Positions 24,685-38,559 are shown, numbered from the stretch's first letter. The stretch is 64,000 nt of DNA from Epiperipatus broadwayi (GCA_028023455.1 JAQFVV010012507.1:2119456-2183455), one strand, 5' to 3'. Made by a program: numbers and translations. Notes: generated by a model not told the origin, from the letters alone.

Positions 24685-27084
24685 GTTCAAATACTACTGT
24701 TCATATCAATATCCAAACATTCAACTGCTTCAATGGTTCAGCATAGTATTTTCCATGTTAGAAAATGATTATTATATTGTTGTTTCCATTTCATTTATTC
24801 TTACGAATATTAGCCCAGAAGGATTCACATCTCTCCTTTATAATTTCTACTCAAAGTGCATTATGGCTTATATCTTAAATCCACAAAATATTAAAAGAAA
24901 GCAGATAAAATAAAAATCTTTCTGAAATAATTTTTTTTAATCTTTTTTTTTTTTGTATGTGTTTTTCCGTTACCTGGCAACAATGCATTCTTTTAAAATT
25001 GGCTATAAATATGTGAATTTCTTTATTTATAATTATAACAAATTCAATACATACATTTAATATTTTATTTTGACTTAAGTAAATTACACATTCATTTTCT
25101 GAATTTGAATTCATTTTAACTATTAAATACGAACTATATTTAACATTTTATAAGTGATTTCTAATTATTTTCTTTATTTATGATTTAAGACTATATATAT
25201 ATAGATGGATAATATGTGATGGATGTGTATGTCACAATATATATATATATATTGTAATGGAACGTACTTGCTGCATTCCATTTAAATTGAAGAAAGACAA
25301 AATTATCCCGGTTATATATAAATAAATTGTGAATTCAATTAATTTCATAATGACTCTAGCATTAAAAGAAAAATAAGAATAATATATTACCGCTCTTTCA
25401 AATAAATTACAAAGACGTTACTTATAAAACAAATAGTACATCCTTTATTTTATATTATGGTTTAATTTTAGGTAATATCAATGTTTTAAATACAAACCCA
25501 AATAATAAATATACATATATACTTGCAATAAGTATATATATTAAATATATAAAGACATATCTATGCTTAACAAGTAGATATCAATATAAATACAAATCCA
25601 TACTTATACTTTTCAGATATTTAAAATAATAATAAAAAATATTACATACAGCAAATATATATATTTAAAATTTTAAATTACTTAAGTATTAATTTTGAAA
25701 CCTGTTAAACATTTATTGCTGTTAGAAAACAAGACGCTTGAATTGACTATTTATAAAACGTTATATTTTTATAATGAAAAATAAAAGTAAACAAAAATAT
25801 CGATCTCAAAAATATATTTATATATCATTCATACATATAAAATTATTAACTACCTTTTCAAAGTTCACTTAGTTAGTTTTCCTTCAAAGGTCAATTTATT
25901 CCATGGGTTATTTCTTTATCCGTTTACTATTAGAATGCATTCTATCGAAGGTGAAGAAACTATTACATTAGAGAAAATTGTTAATTCTTGGATATATGTA
26001 TATTTTTATCCTTCTAAAATTTCTTTCCTTGAAAAATAAATAAATAAATTGAAATGTTGAATCCAATATATTAATTTTAGTTACCTCCAGATTATTATTA
26101 GATTGACCATTATAGATTCCAGATAGCTATATCAAATTTCGGCTCCAGACGCGATGAAATACATATATTGAAATTTTCTTAGTTGTTTCATTTTAAATTG
26201 CCTTGTATTTACCATAAAAATATCTCTTATTCCAATATTCTGAAGAATGGTAATTTCAAAGAAATAAAGTACAACAAAATTTTATCCTCTTGTTTGTTTT
26301 ATAACTATTCCAATAACAATAATAATAATGGCTTCTTTTATTGTTGTTGTTGTTGTTCCACGCGCCAGCAAATGCTGTTTTGAAAACCCTTGTTATACAT
26401 GTTTTCTTTTAAAACAATTAACATTAAAATATATATATATATATCCAGCATATATATATATAAAACATTCAATTGAAAATTTATTTGACAGCTTTAAAAA
26501 TATACATAAATAATAATATTGCATTTTTTTAATAATCACTGCAAATAAAATAATTTTTTTATATAATCTTCAATTTATATGTCTCTATCTATTTATAATA
26601 ATTAAATATTCATAACGATGTACTATCAACATATAAATAAAATAATAACTTCAAACAATAACTATACCTAATAAACATAAACAATAATAATACTTCATAT
26701 GTAAACATCAACTCAAAGAGATTTTTTTTTTTTAATAACAAATGACAATTTTTAAAATATAGATAGACTTATCGATATTTACAATATATATATAATGTAT
26801 TTGCCACATTCATATGGAATGAATATTCAGATTACATCAAACCTTCATATATTATTTAATACAAAACAATAGAAAATTATACATAAGAAATAAAATAGTA
26901 CAGAATTATGAAGAGATTAATAATAAAATTATTAATTGAGTAATTGGAAGAAATAGTGGTTAAAAGACGAATAAAAAATGAAATTATACAGAAATTTAAA
27001 AGATGTAAACAGAAGTCAATATATTTAGAGATAAATAAATAAACTTTATTATAAATATAATGAGTGAAATTATTCATGGAATTA

Positions 27085-27370
27085 AATTTGGATGAAATGT
27101 TTCTGGTAGGAATAAATTCATATTAAATGGAAATATGTCTTATGTGTTTGAAAATGAAAGCTTCTAATAGATATATTTTGTCAGTTCTTATTTATGGATC
27201 TGAGACTTTGATCCTTGATAGAAAAGCAATTTGGAGAGATAAATTATGAGTAATAAGAAGAGATTGAAAATGAAATACATGAATGAGAGGAAAAACAGAT
27301 ATCATTAACAACATTGAACTAATTAAAAAATTGATATGGAGCTCAGCTAGATATATTGTACAAATTGTAT
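27085..27370 (+). mobile_element. RTE fragment, C-terminal RT part
   Basis: Degenerate plus-strand remnant of the RTE family. It shows FILNGNMSYVFENE (compare LILKGNMPMCLKRK in copy 1), LSVLIYGSETLILDRKAI (compare LPVLTYGSETWTLNRRSI) and later a degraded 'DIINNIELIKKLIWS'. It lacks the (GAT)n tail. Confidence 0.72.
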
Positions 27371-27760
27371 CTCGATTCATATTTTCTAAAATTCAATATG
27401 GCATCCACTGAAACATAACCTATATACTCAAACTCCCAAATATACAAGTCAAATATTACTGTAGTGCAATTTTAAAACAAATTTTATTTGTAATTTTATT
27501 AACTGCATGAATATATAGTTGTTAGTATAGATCTTACATATGAGTTAAATAATTATATTGCATAGATTATACTAGCTGTATAAATATATTAAACATCCTC
27601 AATACTATCACATATTCTTTTACATTCATATAAATAAAGCTCAAATAAAAGACAAATCAACCACCAAGATGCATTTTGTGCTGAACCAGTATTTTTCAGC
27701 TGGTCCAGGTTACCATCTTTCTTATACATATGTATTATATGAAAAAATATTTATATTAAA

Positions 27761-28120
27761 TAATTACATTTTGAATTATAAGTGTCAAACTAACTCAACC
27801 CACATCTTTGACATCATCCACTTTAAATAAATACAGTAATAATCATTACTAATCATTTATTAAACTAGAGATTATCTCTAGAACAAATACAACATGTGAG
27901 ACGGAGAAATGTGAATAACTCCATATATATGTGTGTGTGCTTAATTAAAAAAAACCTGATATATTAATCTTTAATTGAGTTTTGAATTTTATATCTGTGC
28001 TAGAGACAATTTCTAGTTTAGTGAATGATTAGTAATAATCATTACTGTATTTATATAAAGTGGATGGTATCAAAGATGTGAATTGAGTTATTTTGACGCT
28101 TGTAATTCAAAATGTAATTA
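27761..28120. mobile_element. Hairpin MITE with about 125-bp arms
   Basis: 27761-27892 and 27998-28120 are inverted copies. For example, 'taattacattttgaattata' pairs with 'tgtaattcaaaatgtaatta', and 'cagtaataatcattactaat' with 'attagtaataatcattactg'. An about 105-base loop separates them. There is no ORF. No unambiguous target duplication is seen, and weaker pairing (cagctggt/cagcta) may continue outside. Confidence 0.65.
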
Positions 28121-30350
28121 TACTAGCTGATAAAATATTTTAGTTTTTTAAATATTATTGAACAAAATTGTTTTTAAATCACATTCTAACAATTAAATCT
28201 ATTCTATAGAATTTTTTTTTAAAAATTTACAATAATAGGTCAGTCATCAGCATATTGCAAATCAAGGAGCCAAATTAAAAGCTCTGCCATCAGCATCTAT
28301 CACATCTTGATCACTGCTTCATGAATTCTTTAGTAAATTGTTTCACAGATGTTTATCACATATTTACAAAACAAAATTTGACCCTACTTCACATTCTTTA
28401 ATTTTTCACTACCAATAATAACATTTCTTTTTTACAATTACATGTCAGTTATGCAATATGAATATAATTCCATGGATAATCAGTTGTCTTCTAACATTGC
28501 CACAGAATCAAACTGACAATTAGTTTCTATTCAGTTTTTAAATCAAATCAAATGGGTTATTGCTTGGGAATTTATAACAAGTTTTAGCTCCAGAAGTGAT
28601 TGAACTGGACCAAAATTCCTAGACATTGAGCTCCAGAGTCAGAATAAAAATAATCATTGCCTATGCATGGATAAAAATATTAATTATTTTGTACAAATCT
28701 GGTTTAAACAGCAAAAAAGAAAAGAAAGGAAAGATGTTTAATTGAAATTATAATCATTATGATCTGTTCTGCTTAAAATTTTAAAAATCCAGTTTTTTTT
28801 AAAATAATGGATGTTTGTATTTTCAAAGTAGTTTTATGTCATTGATAAATTATCATCTTAAAAAAAATCATGGTAATGTAGTATATTTTTTAAAAAAGGA
28901 AGAAAAACACCATGTGTTGTTGACTTACACAACACATTTCTTGAGCAAGCTTCAAGTCCAGGCTTTTCAAAGTCAGAAATTACTCTAGGAATGAATATGG
29001 ATAGATTAGGATTGTATATGGTATTAATCAGCATTACCATATTGCATATTTTTATTAGCAAGATTTAAAAAAAAATGTTTCTGCACTAATACCATAATAA
29101 TCATAAGTATTAGTATAATTTTAATTATATGAGAAGTTTTTGATATAGATCCAAATAGTATTTAAAAATGTAGCTCCTCTTTGCCTGTTGGCAGTTTACA
29201 GAAAGTCAAATTTATGTAAAAGTAATAATTGTCAAATTCTTTTTAGAACTTGTGTATTAAGAGCAGTAACTCATTTTATTTATGCCACAGTTGTATAATA
29301 ATCATTGTTCATTAGATAGCAGTGTTATATTAAATTAGCATCAGATTATTGTTTTATCCAAGTCTTCAGGCTATATGAGCATAATATTTAACTTAAATAT
29401 TCTTCTAATCTGAGAATTTGCATATTGCACTAGCATCTAGTGATCATTGATTATCTAAACTTGCAATAGATGGCTCTGGAATATAGACCCATGTGTTAAT
29501 TTTAATATATCATAAAATATCTCAAATGACTAGCAGATTATTTAATTTCTTTATAATTTTTAATTCATCAATTTATTTTAAAGATTTTTTTTTTTATCAA
29601 AGGTTAAATTTCTAATTTTTAAATCTTAATATTGCTAATGAAAGTTCCATTCAACTTATTATTCAATCAAACAGAAAGTACTATAATTTTTTTATCCACA
29701 AGTTACAAATATTGGAATCATTGTCAGAGTTCTAGTCAGGTTTTTTTTTTTACAGTGGAGCCAAAAATAAATTTATTTGTGTTCATCACACTTGTTAAAG
29801 AATTCCATGCCTTGGTAATGCCATCTTGAAATTGTGAATTGGAAATTTTAATATTTAATAATTATTCAAATTAGTAGAAACTTCCAAAGAACACAATTTT
29901 TTTTTTACCAATATGCTTGGAATAGAATCAATTTTTTAATGCACAGCCTCGGAACATACTATTTTATGAACTTTCCAGAAATCTAGTGATTTTATAATAT
30001 AAACTTTTTTTGCATTCTGACTTTTAACTGTAATATGGTTCAGTACAGATATAATATTTTGAACATGAATAGAGCCAAGCTTTCATTATAGGAATTTTGT
30101 ACTTAAACAATTTGTTGTTGACAGTCAATATAGAAGTTGGATACCACATTTAGGCTACTTGTGGCAATAAGTGAAATAACCTTCAGACAATGTGAAGAGC
30201 GAATCAGTTATTGTTGCTTTATAGCATAAAATGTTCCTTTTTTAAAAACTACATTTTGTGACTCATATTGATAAAATGATAAAATATATATTTTATTAAG
30301 AAAGTTAATAATTATATCTTTAAAAATAAAATATATTATTAACATTTAAT

Positions 30351-31012
30351 GAAAATCATACTCTCCATACAGTAGTGCCACTCAAAGCAAGACAGAGTAA
30401 TCAATGGATGCCAGAAGGCTTGTGCATAAAATCCCTATCTAGTGCCTACTCATCCAATATCCCCAAACTAGTTTCTGGCTTATGGCTTTCATCAGTGAGG
30501 AGTCTTGGATCTGAGAGCATTGCACCTAGATCATAGGAATTAATGCAACCTCCAGCAGCCATCTTTTATCGCTACACAACTATAAAACTATGAGAATAAA
30601 ATTGAAAAACAAATATTTTCAACCTAAGCTCAGTAGCTTATATAGTCATATGGGTCTGAACTCAGTTCAGCACCATACATTTTGGTGTCTTTGGTTCTTT
30701 TATAACTATATGACTATATAAGCTACTGAGCTTGGATTGAAAATATTTGTGTGTTTTTAATTTTATTCTCATAGTTTTGTAGTTATGTAGAGATAAAAGG
30801 TAGCTTGCTGGAGGGTTGCATTAGATTCTAAGATCTAGGTACAGTGCTCTCAGATCCAAGACTCCTCACTGACAAAGGCCATAAGCCAGAAACTAGTTTG
30901 GGGATATTGGATGAGTAGGCACTAGATAGGGATTTTATGCACAAATCTTCTGGCATCCGTTGATTACTCTGTCTTGTTTTGAGTGGCACTACTGTATGGA
31001 GAGAGTTTTGCC
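30351..31012. mobile_element. Foldback element with about 300-bp inverted arms
   Basis: The left arm starts near 'ctctccatacagtagtgcc' and the right arm ends 'ggcactactgtatggagag'. They mirror each other through 'catccaatatccccaaacta', 'gatctgagagc' and 'agtagcttatatagtcat' to a small central loop at about 30680-30710. The end motif GGCAAAACYCTCCATACAG is shared with the 1316 copy. No protein is encoded. Such arms would form a very stable stem if transcribed. Confidence 0.75.
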
Positions 31013-31249
31013 TATTTTAACAACAGTTATGAACAAGCATGGGAAATAGTAATCATATGATGAAAATCATAAAGTTATATGACCATGGTTTTTTTAAAAA
31101 AAAAAAAAATGTTTTCGGATATTTATTATGAATACCTTTTTATTAAAATAAATAAATGAAACAGCAGTTTTATAAATCGAAATGCACTTGTGACTAAAAA
31201 TACAATAGATAATAATCTTGCTTATTGTATTCTGATTTTATTATAACAA

Positions 31250-31276
31250 GATATATATATATATATATATATATAC
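31250..31276. repeat. (TA)n microsatellite
   Basis: A short TA tract. 'taacaagatatatata' is repeated about 110 bases later (31348), suggesting a small local duplication. Confidence 0.8.
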
Positions 31277-33774
31277 TAATACTTACAAATATGTAAAATT
31301 AAGAGTGTGCTAATAACTCTAAACAAGCTTTTTTTTTTTTTTTTATGTATAACAAGATATATATATATACTAATATTTTATATATTTATGTATTACCATG
31401 ATTTGAAATTTGAATCTTTGTAAAACTTGGATATTTTTTTAAAAAAATATTTAATGATTTCCAAGCAAATTTGATATATATATATATATAATTGATATTT
31501 TGACCAATTAGTTAGCATTTCCATTTCTGATCTTTAAATGGATATTTATGTATTATTAGCTAGAATAAAACATCAAAAAGAAATGTTTAACATTTAAAAA
31601 TATTGTAACTTAGTATTGTTTTCCATTTCTTTGTGGAAATACATGTAAGGATGCTTACCATACATTGGGTTATTAAAATTGTTTAATCTTTCATTTGTTG
31701 TAGTTATATGTATTCAAACACTATCAGTTAAATTCATTTTTTCCTTCAGCTTTTTTGAAATATTAGTTTTCAATATATTATAGATTAAAGCAGTTTTTAA
31801 ATAGTTTCTTACAAAATAAAGGATTTTCTAAAAACCCTTCACAAAGGGATAATGAAGCTATAACATGATACTTACCCTGTAGTAAGATTTTGAGATATTT
31901 ATATTTTTTTGTTAAGAGTAGCTAGTTATTTATATATTTGTCACTGTTGGATGCTTGGCTGGATTGGCTATAATATGCTACTGAAAGAAAAATGCTTGTC
32001 TTATCAGAATCTGCAAAAAACATAGTCATTCACTCAGACTAGATTCAAAATTAGGATATAAGCATGGCAGTTAGTTGAGTCATGAAGTCTTTCCAGTCTA
32101 TTACAACAGTAAATATTAGAAATATTGGTAGAAAAGTTAATTTTATTAGTGCAGTTTGATTCTACAAAAAAAAAGAAAAAAGAAACTAGTACCGGTATAT
32201 AAAGTTTATATATAATAATATTAAAATTACCCAAATCCAATAAATAACATTGTAGCAACATTCCCGTATCTAGATGTAAATTTATACTATTAGGTTAAAT
32301 ACTATTTCATATTCACAAGAAGAATTTTCATCTACTTAATGGCAGCTTGTACAAAAATAACTGATTAAAATTTAAAGAGATTCTTTATTTTTTGATATTT
32401 TGTAAGTAGTGCTTCTGCGTTGTTGTTTTCAAATCTATTTATTAATTTATATTATGATTTATTTTTGTCTGATGATGAATAATTACAGTTTTTAATTTTC
32501 GAAAAAAAAAAAAAAATGTATTTTTGCTTTTGTATTGAATTTCTGATTTCACTATGTTTAAAGAGTGCACACATTTGATACCTTTTCCTCTTTCTTTAAG
32601 AAAACAAATTTACTGTACAGAAAATAAAAGTGCAAGAAATAGTAATTATTATCCATCATTTAACCATTATTGTTGTTGCTTTATCATAGTTTAATCATAA
32701 TTTAAGAATATTTGTTTAGATGTTGAAATCAATTCTAGTTAGTGCTGCCACCCATTTAACTCTGTTAGTACTACTATATTGAGTTTTAATATTTTTATCT
32801 TTTTTATTTATGTAATCATTGAACTGCATTTTGTATAATGTGTACAGTTTTTTTTAAAATTCACCACAATAGTTGTTTTAATAAACATATACAAAATTTG
32901 TAAATAAAATTAAAAATAAATTTAAAACAACTATTTTAATTTTCTAAGTGTAAATTATTCTAAATGCTAATGAAGAAAGTGGTACAAAAATATGTGAATC
33001 TAATTGTTAATAAAATAAATTATGTTTTGAATATATAGCTATATTTCGAGAAATAAATGACTATTATAAATTGTAAACGGATCCAAAATTGTGCTATTAA
33101 ATTTTTATAACTTCTTTTTAAATATCTTAAATAAAGTTGATAAATAGTATATATTTGTAATGATATTTACTAATATTATAGTAATTTAGTTAAGTTTCTG
33201 AAGTAGAAATAATAATAATAATTTTAAAAAATCTAGTAATTAAATTAGGAAAAGCTATAATTAGAGCTATTATGATTTTCAATTAAGATAATCTACATAC
33301 TGATATTAAATCAATGGAATGGAGGAAGGAACTAATGGTATAATTTTTCCCTGTTGGTAGCAACGTTATTAAAATATCTTTCTGAAAATCATAATTTTTT
33401 TAAATCTATTAAATTTTGCCATTGCTTGTCTCTTCGGTTTGACATATTTTAATTTTAGAAATGATTGATCGGGTTCTGGTAGTAGGAATAATTTTTATAT
33501 TGGTATATTAAAAAAAAAAAAAATCATTTGAAAGCAAATTTGTGATGAGTTTAATTCTAAATGTTTTTTTAAAAAATAATTTTACTTAAATATAAACCAG
33601 AAAGTTTAGAACGTTTAATTGGATTTCACAATTATTTTTAATGACAGTATACAATAATGACTTAAAAATTTTTTCATTTGAATATTTTTTCAATTTTCGT
33701 TCATTTTATTATATATATATTATTTCAACTTATGATATAATTTAAAAATTATACGATTTACTTATATGTCTAAG

Positions 33775-33877
33775 GGTTATTCTGGGAGGAATGCACCCAG
33801 TAATATAATCTTTCATCAGCCAGCAATTATAAATCCAGAAAAAGAAAAGAGAAGGGAAAGTCTAAGAAGTATAAAAA
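33775..33877 (+). CDS. Candidate additional or alternative exon of the FERM-domain gene
   Basis: An open 103-base segment encoding, in two pieces, GYSGRNAPSNIIFHQPAII and NPEKEKRRESLRSIK, followed by a perfect gtaagt donor. Its end phase (one trailing base) fits the 55378 exon. The only acceptor, 'gtctaag', leaves phase 0 at its start, which does not fit the 19453 exon (one trailing base). It could be preceded by an unseen exon, or be an alternative first exon: an in-frame ATG lies at 33766, giving MSKGYSGRN. The polypyrimidine tract is poor. Function unknown. Confidence 0.4.
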
Positions 33878-36800
33878 GTAAGTTATATGAGAACGTGAAT
33901 CACCAATAATTTTGCATATGATATTTGCAAGTGTTTTTTTTTTTTTTTTTTATCAGTGCATCTTTCGTCTAGCATAAACCTATCATAACCATGCATTAGC
34001 CCAGACGTCAGACCAATCTTGTGCACTATAGATATATTTTAAACATACATTTTCTGAAATATGTCATACAGAACATGTTAAATTTAACTTTATACACACA
34101 TTTTTTAAAAGGTACTTAAACTTAGCTTCCTATATATTTTAAATATGCACCAAATTCTCTTTTAACATAACTTTTTTTTGGATGATTTTGAAATAATATG
34201 AGTTTAAAAAAAATCTCTTTCTGCATGAAATATTTTAAAATAACATGATCAATGAAAACATTAAAAAAAGTATTATTATGATCTAATTTAAAAAATAAAA
34301 AAATTCAAAACTTTTTATTTTCCATTATTTTAAAAACAGAAATCCCTTTTTCAACAATATTCCTGCAAATGGAGAAATTTGCTTGTCTGCACTGAAAATG
34401 TTTTTGATGTTTTGAATGAGAAGTATCTTTTTGATATTGATGCTTCATTTGCATTTTGATGTTTTTAATATTAGTTTTTTTTAAAAAAAGTGTTCTTTGT
34501 TGATATTGATGTTAAAAACAAATAAGTTTGTTTGGATTTGATTGATTTTAATTTATTAATTTTGCCAAAAATCAGTAGTTGGTAAACTATGTATTGCAAG
34601 TTTTAGTGATAGCAATGATATTTCAATCTTGGCTGTTTTTTTGTTTTACAGGAAAGCAAGATGCCACCTGTATTTTTAATTTTAAATGTACAGTTCCAGG
34701 GCTTATAATTTTTCTTTTTCAATGAGCTATTAAATTAAAAAAAAAGTTAAATGAAATAAAAATAATGAATTTTGATAAATTACTTTAATAATCTTTATTT
34801 CATTTTTTTTTTTACTTATAACGTGGAAATGACAATATTCTTTGAACTTTAAAGGTTTTGGTGACTTGTGTAGATCAACCAATGAATGCTTCATTATAAG
34901 TGTTATCACTTTCAAGAAATTTGTGTTCCTATAATTCATTTTTTATTTATGTGCAATGTGTATGAAGTAAAATTTCATAGCTCACACAAAAATAACATTC
35001 TAACAAAAATTTTCATATGGTTTATTTAATTATTTTCATTCATTTCTTAAGTCTGGAACCAGTCTCCTTATTTCCCATATATACAACATATTTTTTTTTG
35101 CCCACATTTTTTTATGTGTAATTTTTGGGAAGCAATCTATTGCGTAAAAAGAGAATTAGATGTATTTCACACTTCAATTCTATCACATATTATTGTAACA
35201 TATGATCAAGGGAATGTGAATAATTTTGCTTATGATATATTGCAAACATTCTGAAATATTTATCTAATTGTATCTGTTTATTAGAATTTTCCATAGCCAT
35301 ATCTTACTATGAAATCAATCACCATCATTTTATATTAAGAGAATATTTAAGTAGAATAGATGTGATTTGATCATTTGATATATTGCCACCCTCTTGCAAA
35401 ACCTTGGTATTAATTCAAAGATTAAAAAAAAACTTGTTTTTATGCAATACACATATTTATTTTAAAATAAAAATACAACATACTCTGTTATTTTATCTTA
35501 TTGGTCATGATCAATTGTATTCACTCTTTAATAAACACACACTATTTTTATATATTTTTAGAAAAAAAAAACTATGCCATTTGTTAAGAAAAATATTCAT
35601 TTTAAAAAATTGTAGTCATTTTATTATTCTATTGCCATTATAGAATACTGATATGAAAAAGATATTCTCATAAATAATATTGTCCTCATAAGATCAAATG
35701 GCAAAAATCTGGCAATAACAAAAAAATTAGCATTTAGTATTAAACACAGTTTATTTAAATATAATTAATATCCTGTTATATAAAAGAAAAGGATTTTCAT
35801 CACAAATAAATATTGTAATCAAAAAAAAAAAATGCAAAAAAATATTCATTATTTAATTAAAATTTTTTTTTGATCATATATAATAATAAAGTGCACTAAC
35901 TGTAGTAGAAATATCTAAAATACAATTTATTAAACTAATTTTTAATTAATATTTTTATAATAGTGGTATTTTTTTTTTCCAAAAACGAAAATTCCTCTAT
36001 GGTATAATTGAGGTTCCAAATGGGGATTTTAAATAAGAAAAAAAACTAATAATAATTTTTAAATGATTTTTTTTCACATTAGAACATTTACTATATATTT
36101 TTTTTTGATGTGGCATATACAAATTGGCCTGCTGCATTTTTTTGCAGACATAAAGTTTTTTTTTTTCACATGGGAAAAACCCTAGTGACGTTATCTTTAC
36201 TTTGAATCATTTGTCATCTGGATTCTTGTTATTGTCATTATCAGTAGCTTCAATTCTTGATGCCCCTAGAATATAAATACAAAATTCACTTTAAATAGTG
36301 AGACATTCTTCTACATATGGATTTGTAAATAATTTTGCTACTGATTTTTAAAAATCCATGCATTGAATTTTTTTGGATAACTAAAACAAATCTGATAGCA
36401 GCTAGAATTAATTTTATTATAGACCTGCATGAGGAAAAAAAAATGTGTAATAAAGAGCTTGTATAAATTGAGAAATGAATACACAAATTGCGAAAAAGTT
36501 AAAAGGAGTTTTGAGAAATGAATATATAAACTGCCTAACAAGTTAAAAGGAAAGTTAGTTTACAAATGTAATCATATTATTAAATATTTTATAAAGTTAC
36601 TTTGTAATATATGAGAAACAATGAAATGATAAATTGTAATGTAAATTCAGAAAGCAAAATTGTTTTAATACATGAAAGAAGTTTGAATTGTGTAGTATTT
36701 TGCATCCTGTTTGATATGCCTTCTAAATGGAAGGTTTTTAAAAAACTTATTGATTCCTCAAGTAAATTTGATGGCAAATCTTATTATGATTTAAAATTTT

Positions 36801-36972
36801 GGAGCTAATAATATTTTTAAAATTCTCAATCAAATTTTAAAAGTTGGCAATGATTTTTTTTCTCCTATTGGTAACTAATGTAAAGAAAGAGAGAGAAATA
36901 AATATTTTTTTTCTTTCACTCATTTATTTATCAAATTAAAATATAATATTTGTAAATTTGTATTCACAACTA

Positions 36973-37151
36973 ATTATAACACACACCAAATCTTTTAAAA
37001 CTTGTTTTTATTTTTTTTGCCACCAAAATGAAATATATATTAAAATAGATTTCCAACGTTTGGTCTATTTCTTTATTTTTTTAATATATATTTCATTTTG
37101 GTGGCAAAAAAATAAAAAACAAGTTTTAAAAGATTTGGTGTATGTTATAAT
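36973..37151. mobile_element. TA-flanked perfect hairpin MITE
   Basis: Arms of about 74 bases (36973-37046 and 37078-37151) are almost exact inverted copies: 'accaaatcttttaaaacttg' pairs with 'caagttttaaaagatttggt', and 'ttgccaccaaaatgaaatat' with 'atatttcattttggtggcaa'. TA borders both ends (36971-36972, 37152-37153). The near-perfect pairing suggests a young insertion or strong arm homogenisation. Open frames across it are artefacts. Confidence 0.75.
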
Positions 37152-37860
37152 TATTTTTAAAAGTATTTTGACCACTTTTAATAAAGAATCTAAGGTGAAA
37201 GAGTTTATTTTTATTTATTTTGTATTCACAACATGTTGTGAAGGGAAGAAAGAAAATGTTTTCCAAAAACTTGAAAAGAAACAGAGATCAAATCTCATAA
37301 ATTGCTGGGAGTGAATATGTTGTTTGGAAAACAATGTAGTTGAACAATGTCAAACTGTGTATAAATAGGTTAGAAACAAAGCAATTAAGGCTAGTTTATA
37401 ATTTATTCATCTCCAGCCCACTCTAGTTTTATCCAACGACAATTCAAACAGTGTTGCAGTGATCCAATTCAGAGGAGAGAATCCACTGGTTGAAACTTTT
37501 CCACCATAACTTGGATAATTGCATCTTATTGATTATTTTATGGGATGTTTCAATAGTTCACTTATAAGACTGACTAAAACACATGGAAAATGCAATTTGA
37601 TCCAGACACAAATGCTGAAGTTTGGAAAAAGCTTTAATAATGCTGTGAAGAAAGAAGCAGACAGTGTCTTAAGAACTACCCAATTTCAGAATGATAACTA
37701 TAAAATATTTAAATTTACACTTTGAAAAAACAAACAAACAATGACTATAATGTATTTATTTATACAGTATATTTATACAAATTAGTGTTTTTAGTATATA
37801 TATATTATTCTATGTTTTTTGGTAAAAGAGGTTTTTTTTTATTTTAGGGAATGCGTGCGT

Positions 37861-37885
37861 GGGAGGGCCTGGTGGGGGGTGGGGG
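37861..37885 (+). other. G-quadruplex motif
   Basis: The 25 bases contain four G runs (GGG, GGG, GGGGGG, GGGGG) separated by 1, 6 and 1 bases, fitting G3+N1-7. It is a striking G island (about 37848-37917) in otherwise AT-rich intron. The G-rich strand is the sense strand of the host gene. Confidence 0.7.
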
Positions 37886-38559
37886 TTTTCTGTTGTTGGT
37901 GGTTTGGTTGAGGGGGAATTAATTAAAAATATATATATACTATACCATTATAATCTGAGTTTAAACTTTGTGTCATTATATACTTAAAAATTTTGTTAGC
38001 CTATTTCTTCTATTATAATTATAAATTAGTTTTAAAATACTCAAACTCTTTAGTAACCTTATTATTAAATGGTAGTTTTGATAACACATCTTAATATAAA
38101 ATGGTCTAGTATTTTAATAAACTGTATCATAATGTTACTTTATTTTCTATTGCGGCAAAAAAAAATATAAATTAATATTTTTAGTATGATGTAATAAAGT
38201 TAATGATATATATATATATATTAACAGAGATATATAAAAGTATAGATGATTAACAGAGATATTTAAATGATTTTATATAATGGTAATAATTAAATAAAGT
38301 ATGTATTAAATTATTATTTGATTCTGTGTATGTATTTATATATTAATATGATTAGATAATATTAAATCATACATATTAAAAAACATTGTTCTAAAATATT
38401 TAATTATTTAAAATGGGTATTTAAAAATATTAATTATAATATATGAACTATATAAATAAAAAAGGAATTTCTAATATTCTATATTTTTACTTAAATATGA
38501 TTTTAAAATGTATTTTTTGTTTTTTAATTTGTATATTTATTATAAAGTTAAGAAACTAT

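Noticed and set aside
24875-25114. 79-codon minus-strand open frame
   Set aside because: Lys/Phe/Ile-rich low-complexity sequence without splice or repeat support.
36958-37314. 118-codon plus-strand frame
   Set aside because: It crosses both arms of the hairpin MITE and reads through AT-rich flank; no family resemblance.
37519-37725. 68-codon plus-strand open frame (HLIDYFMGCFNS)
   Set aside because: Composition is more gene-like than its neighbours, but I recognise no family, no splice sites frame it and no repeat copy is in the window.
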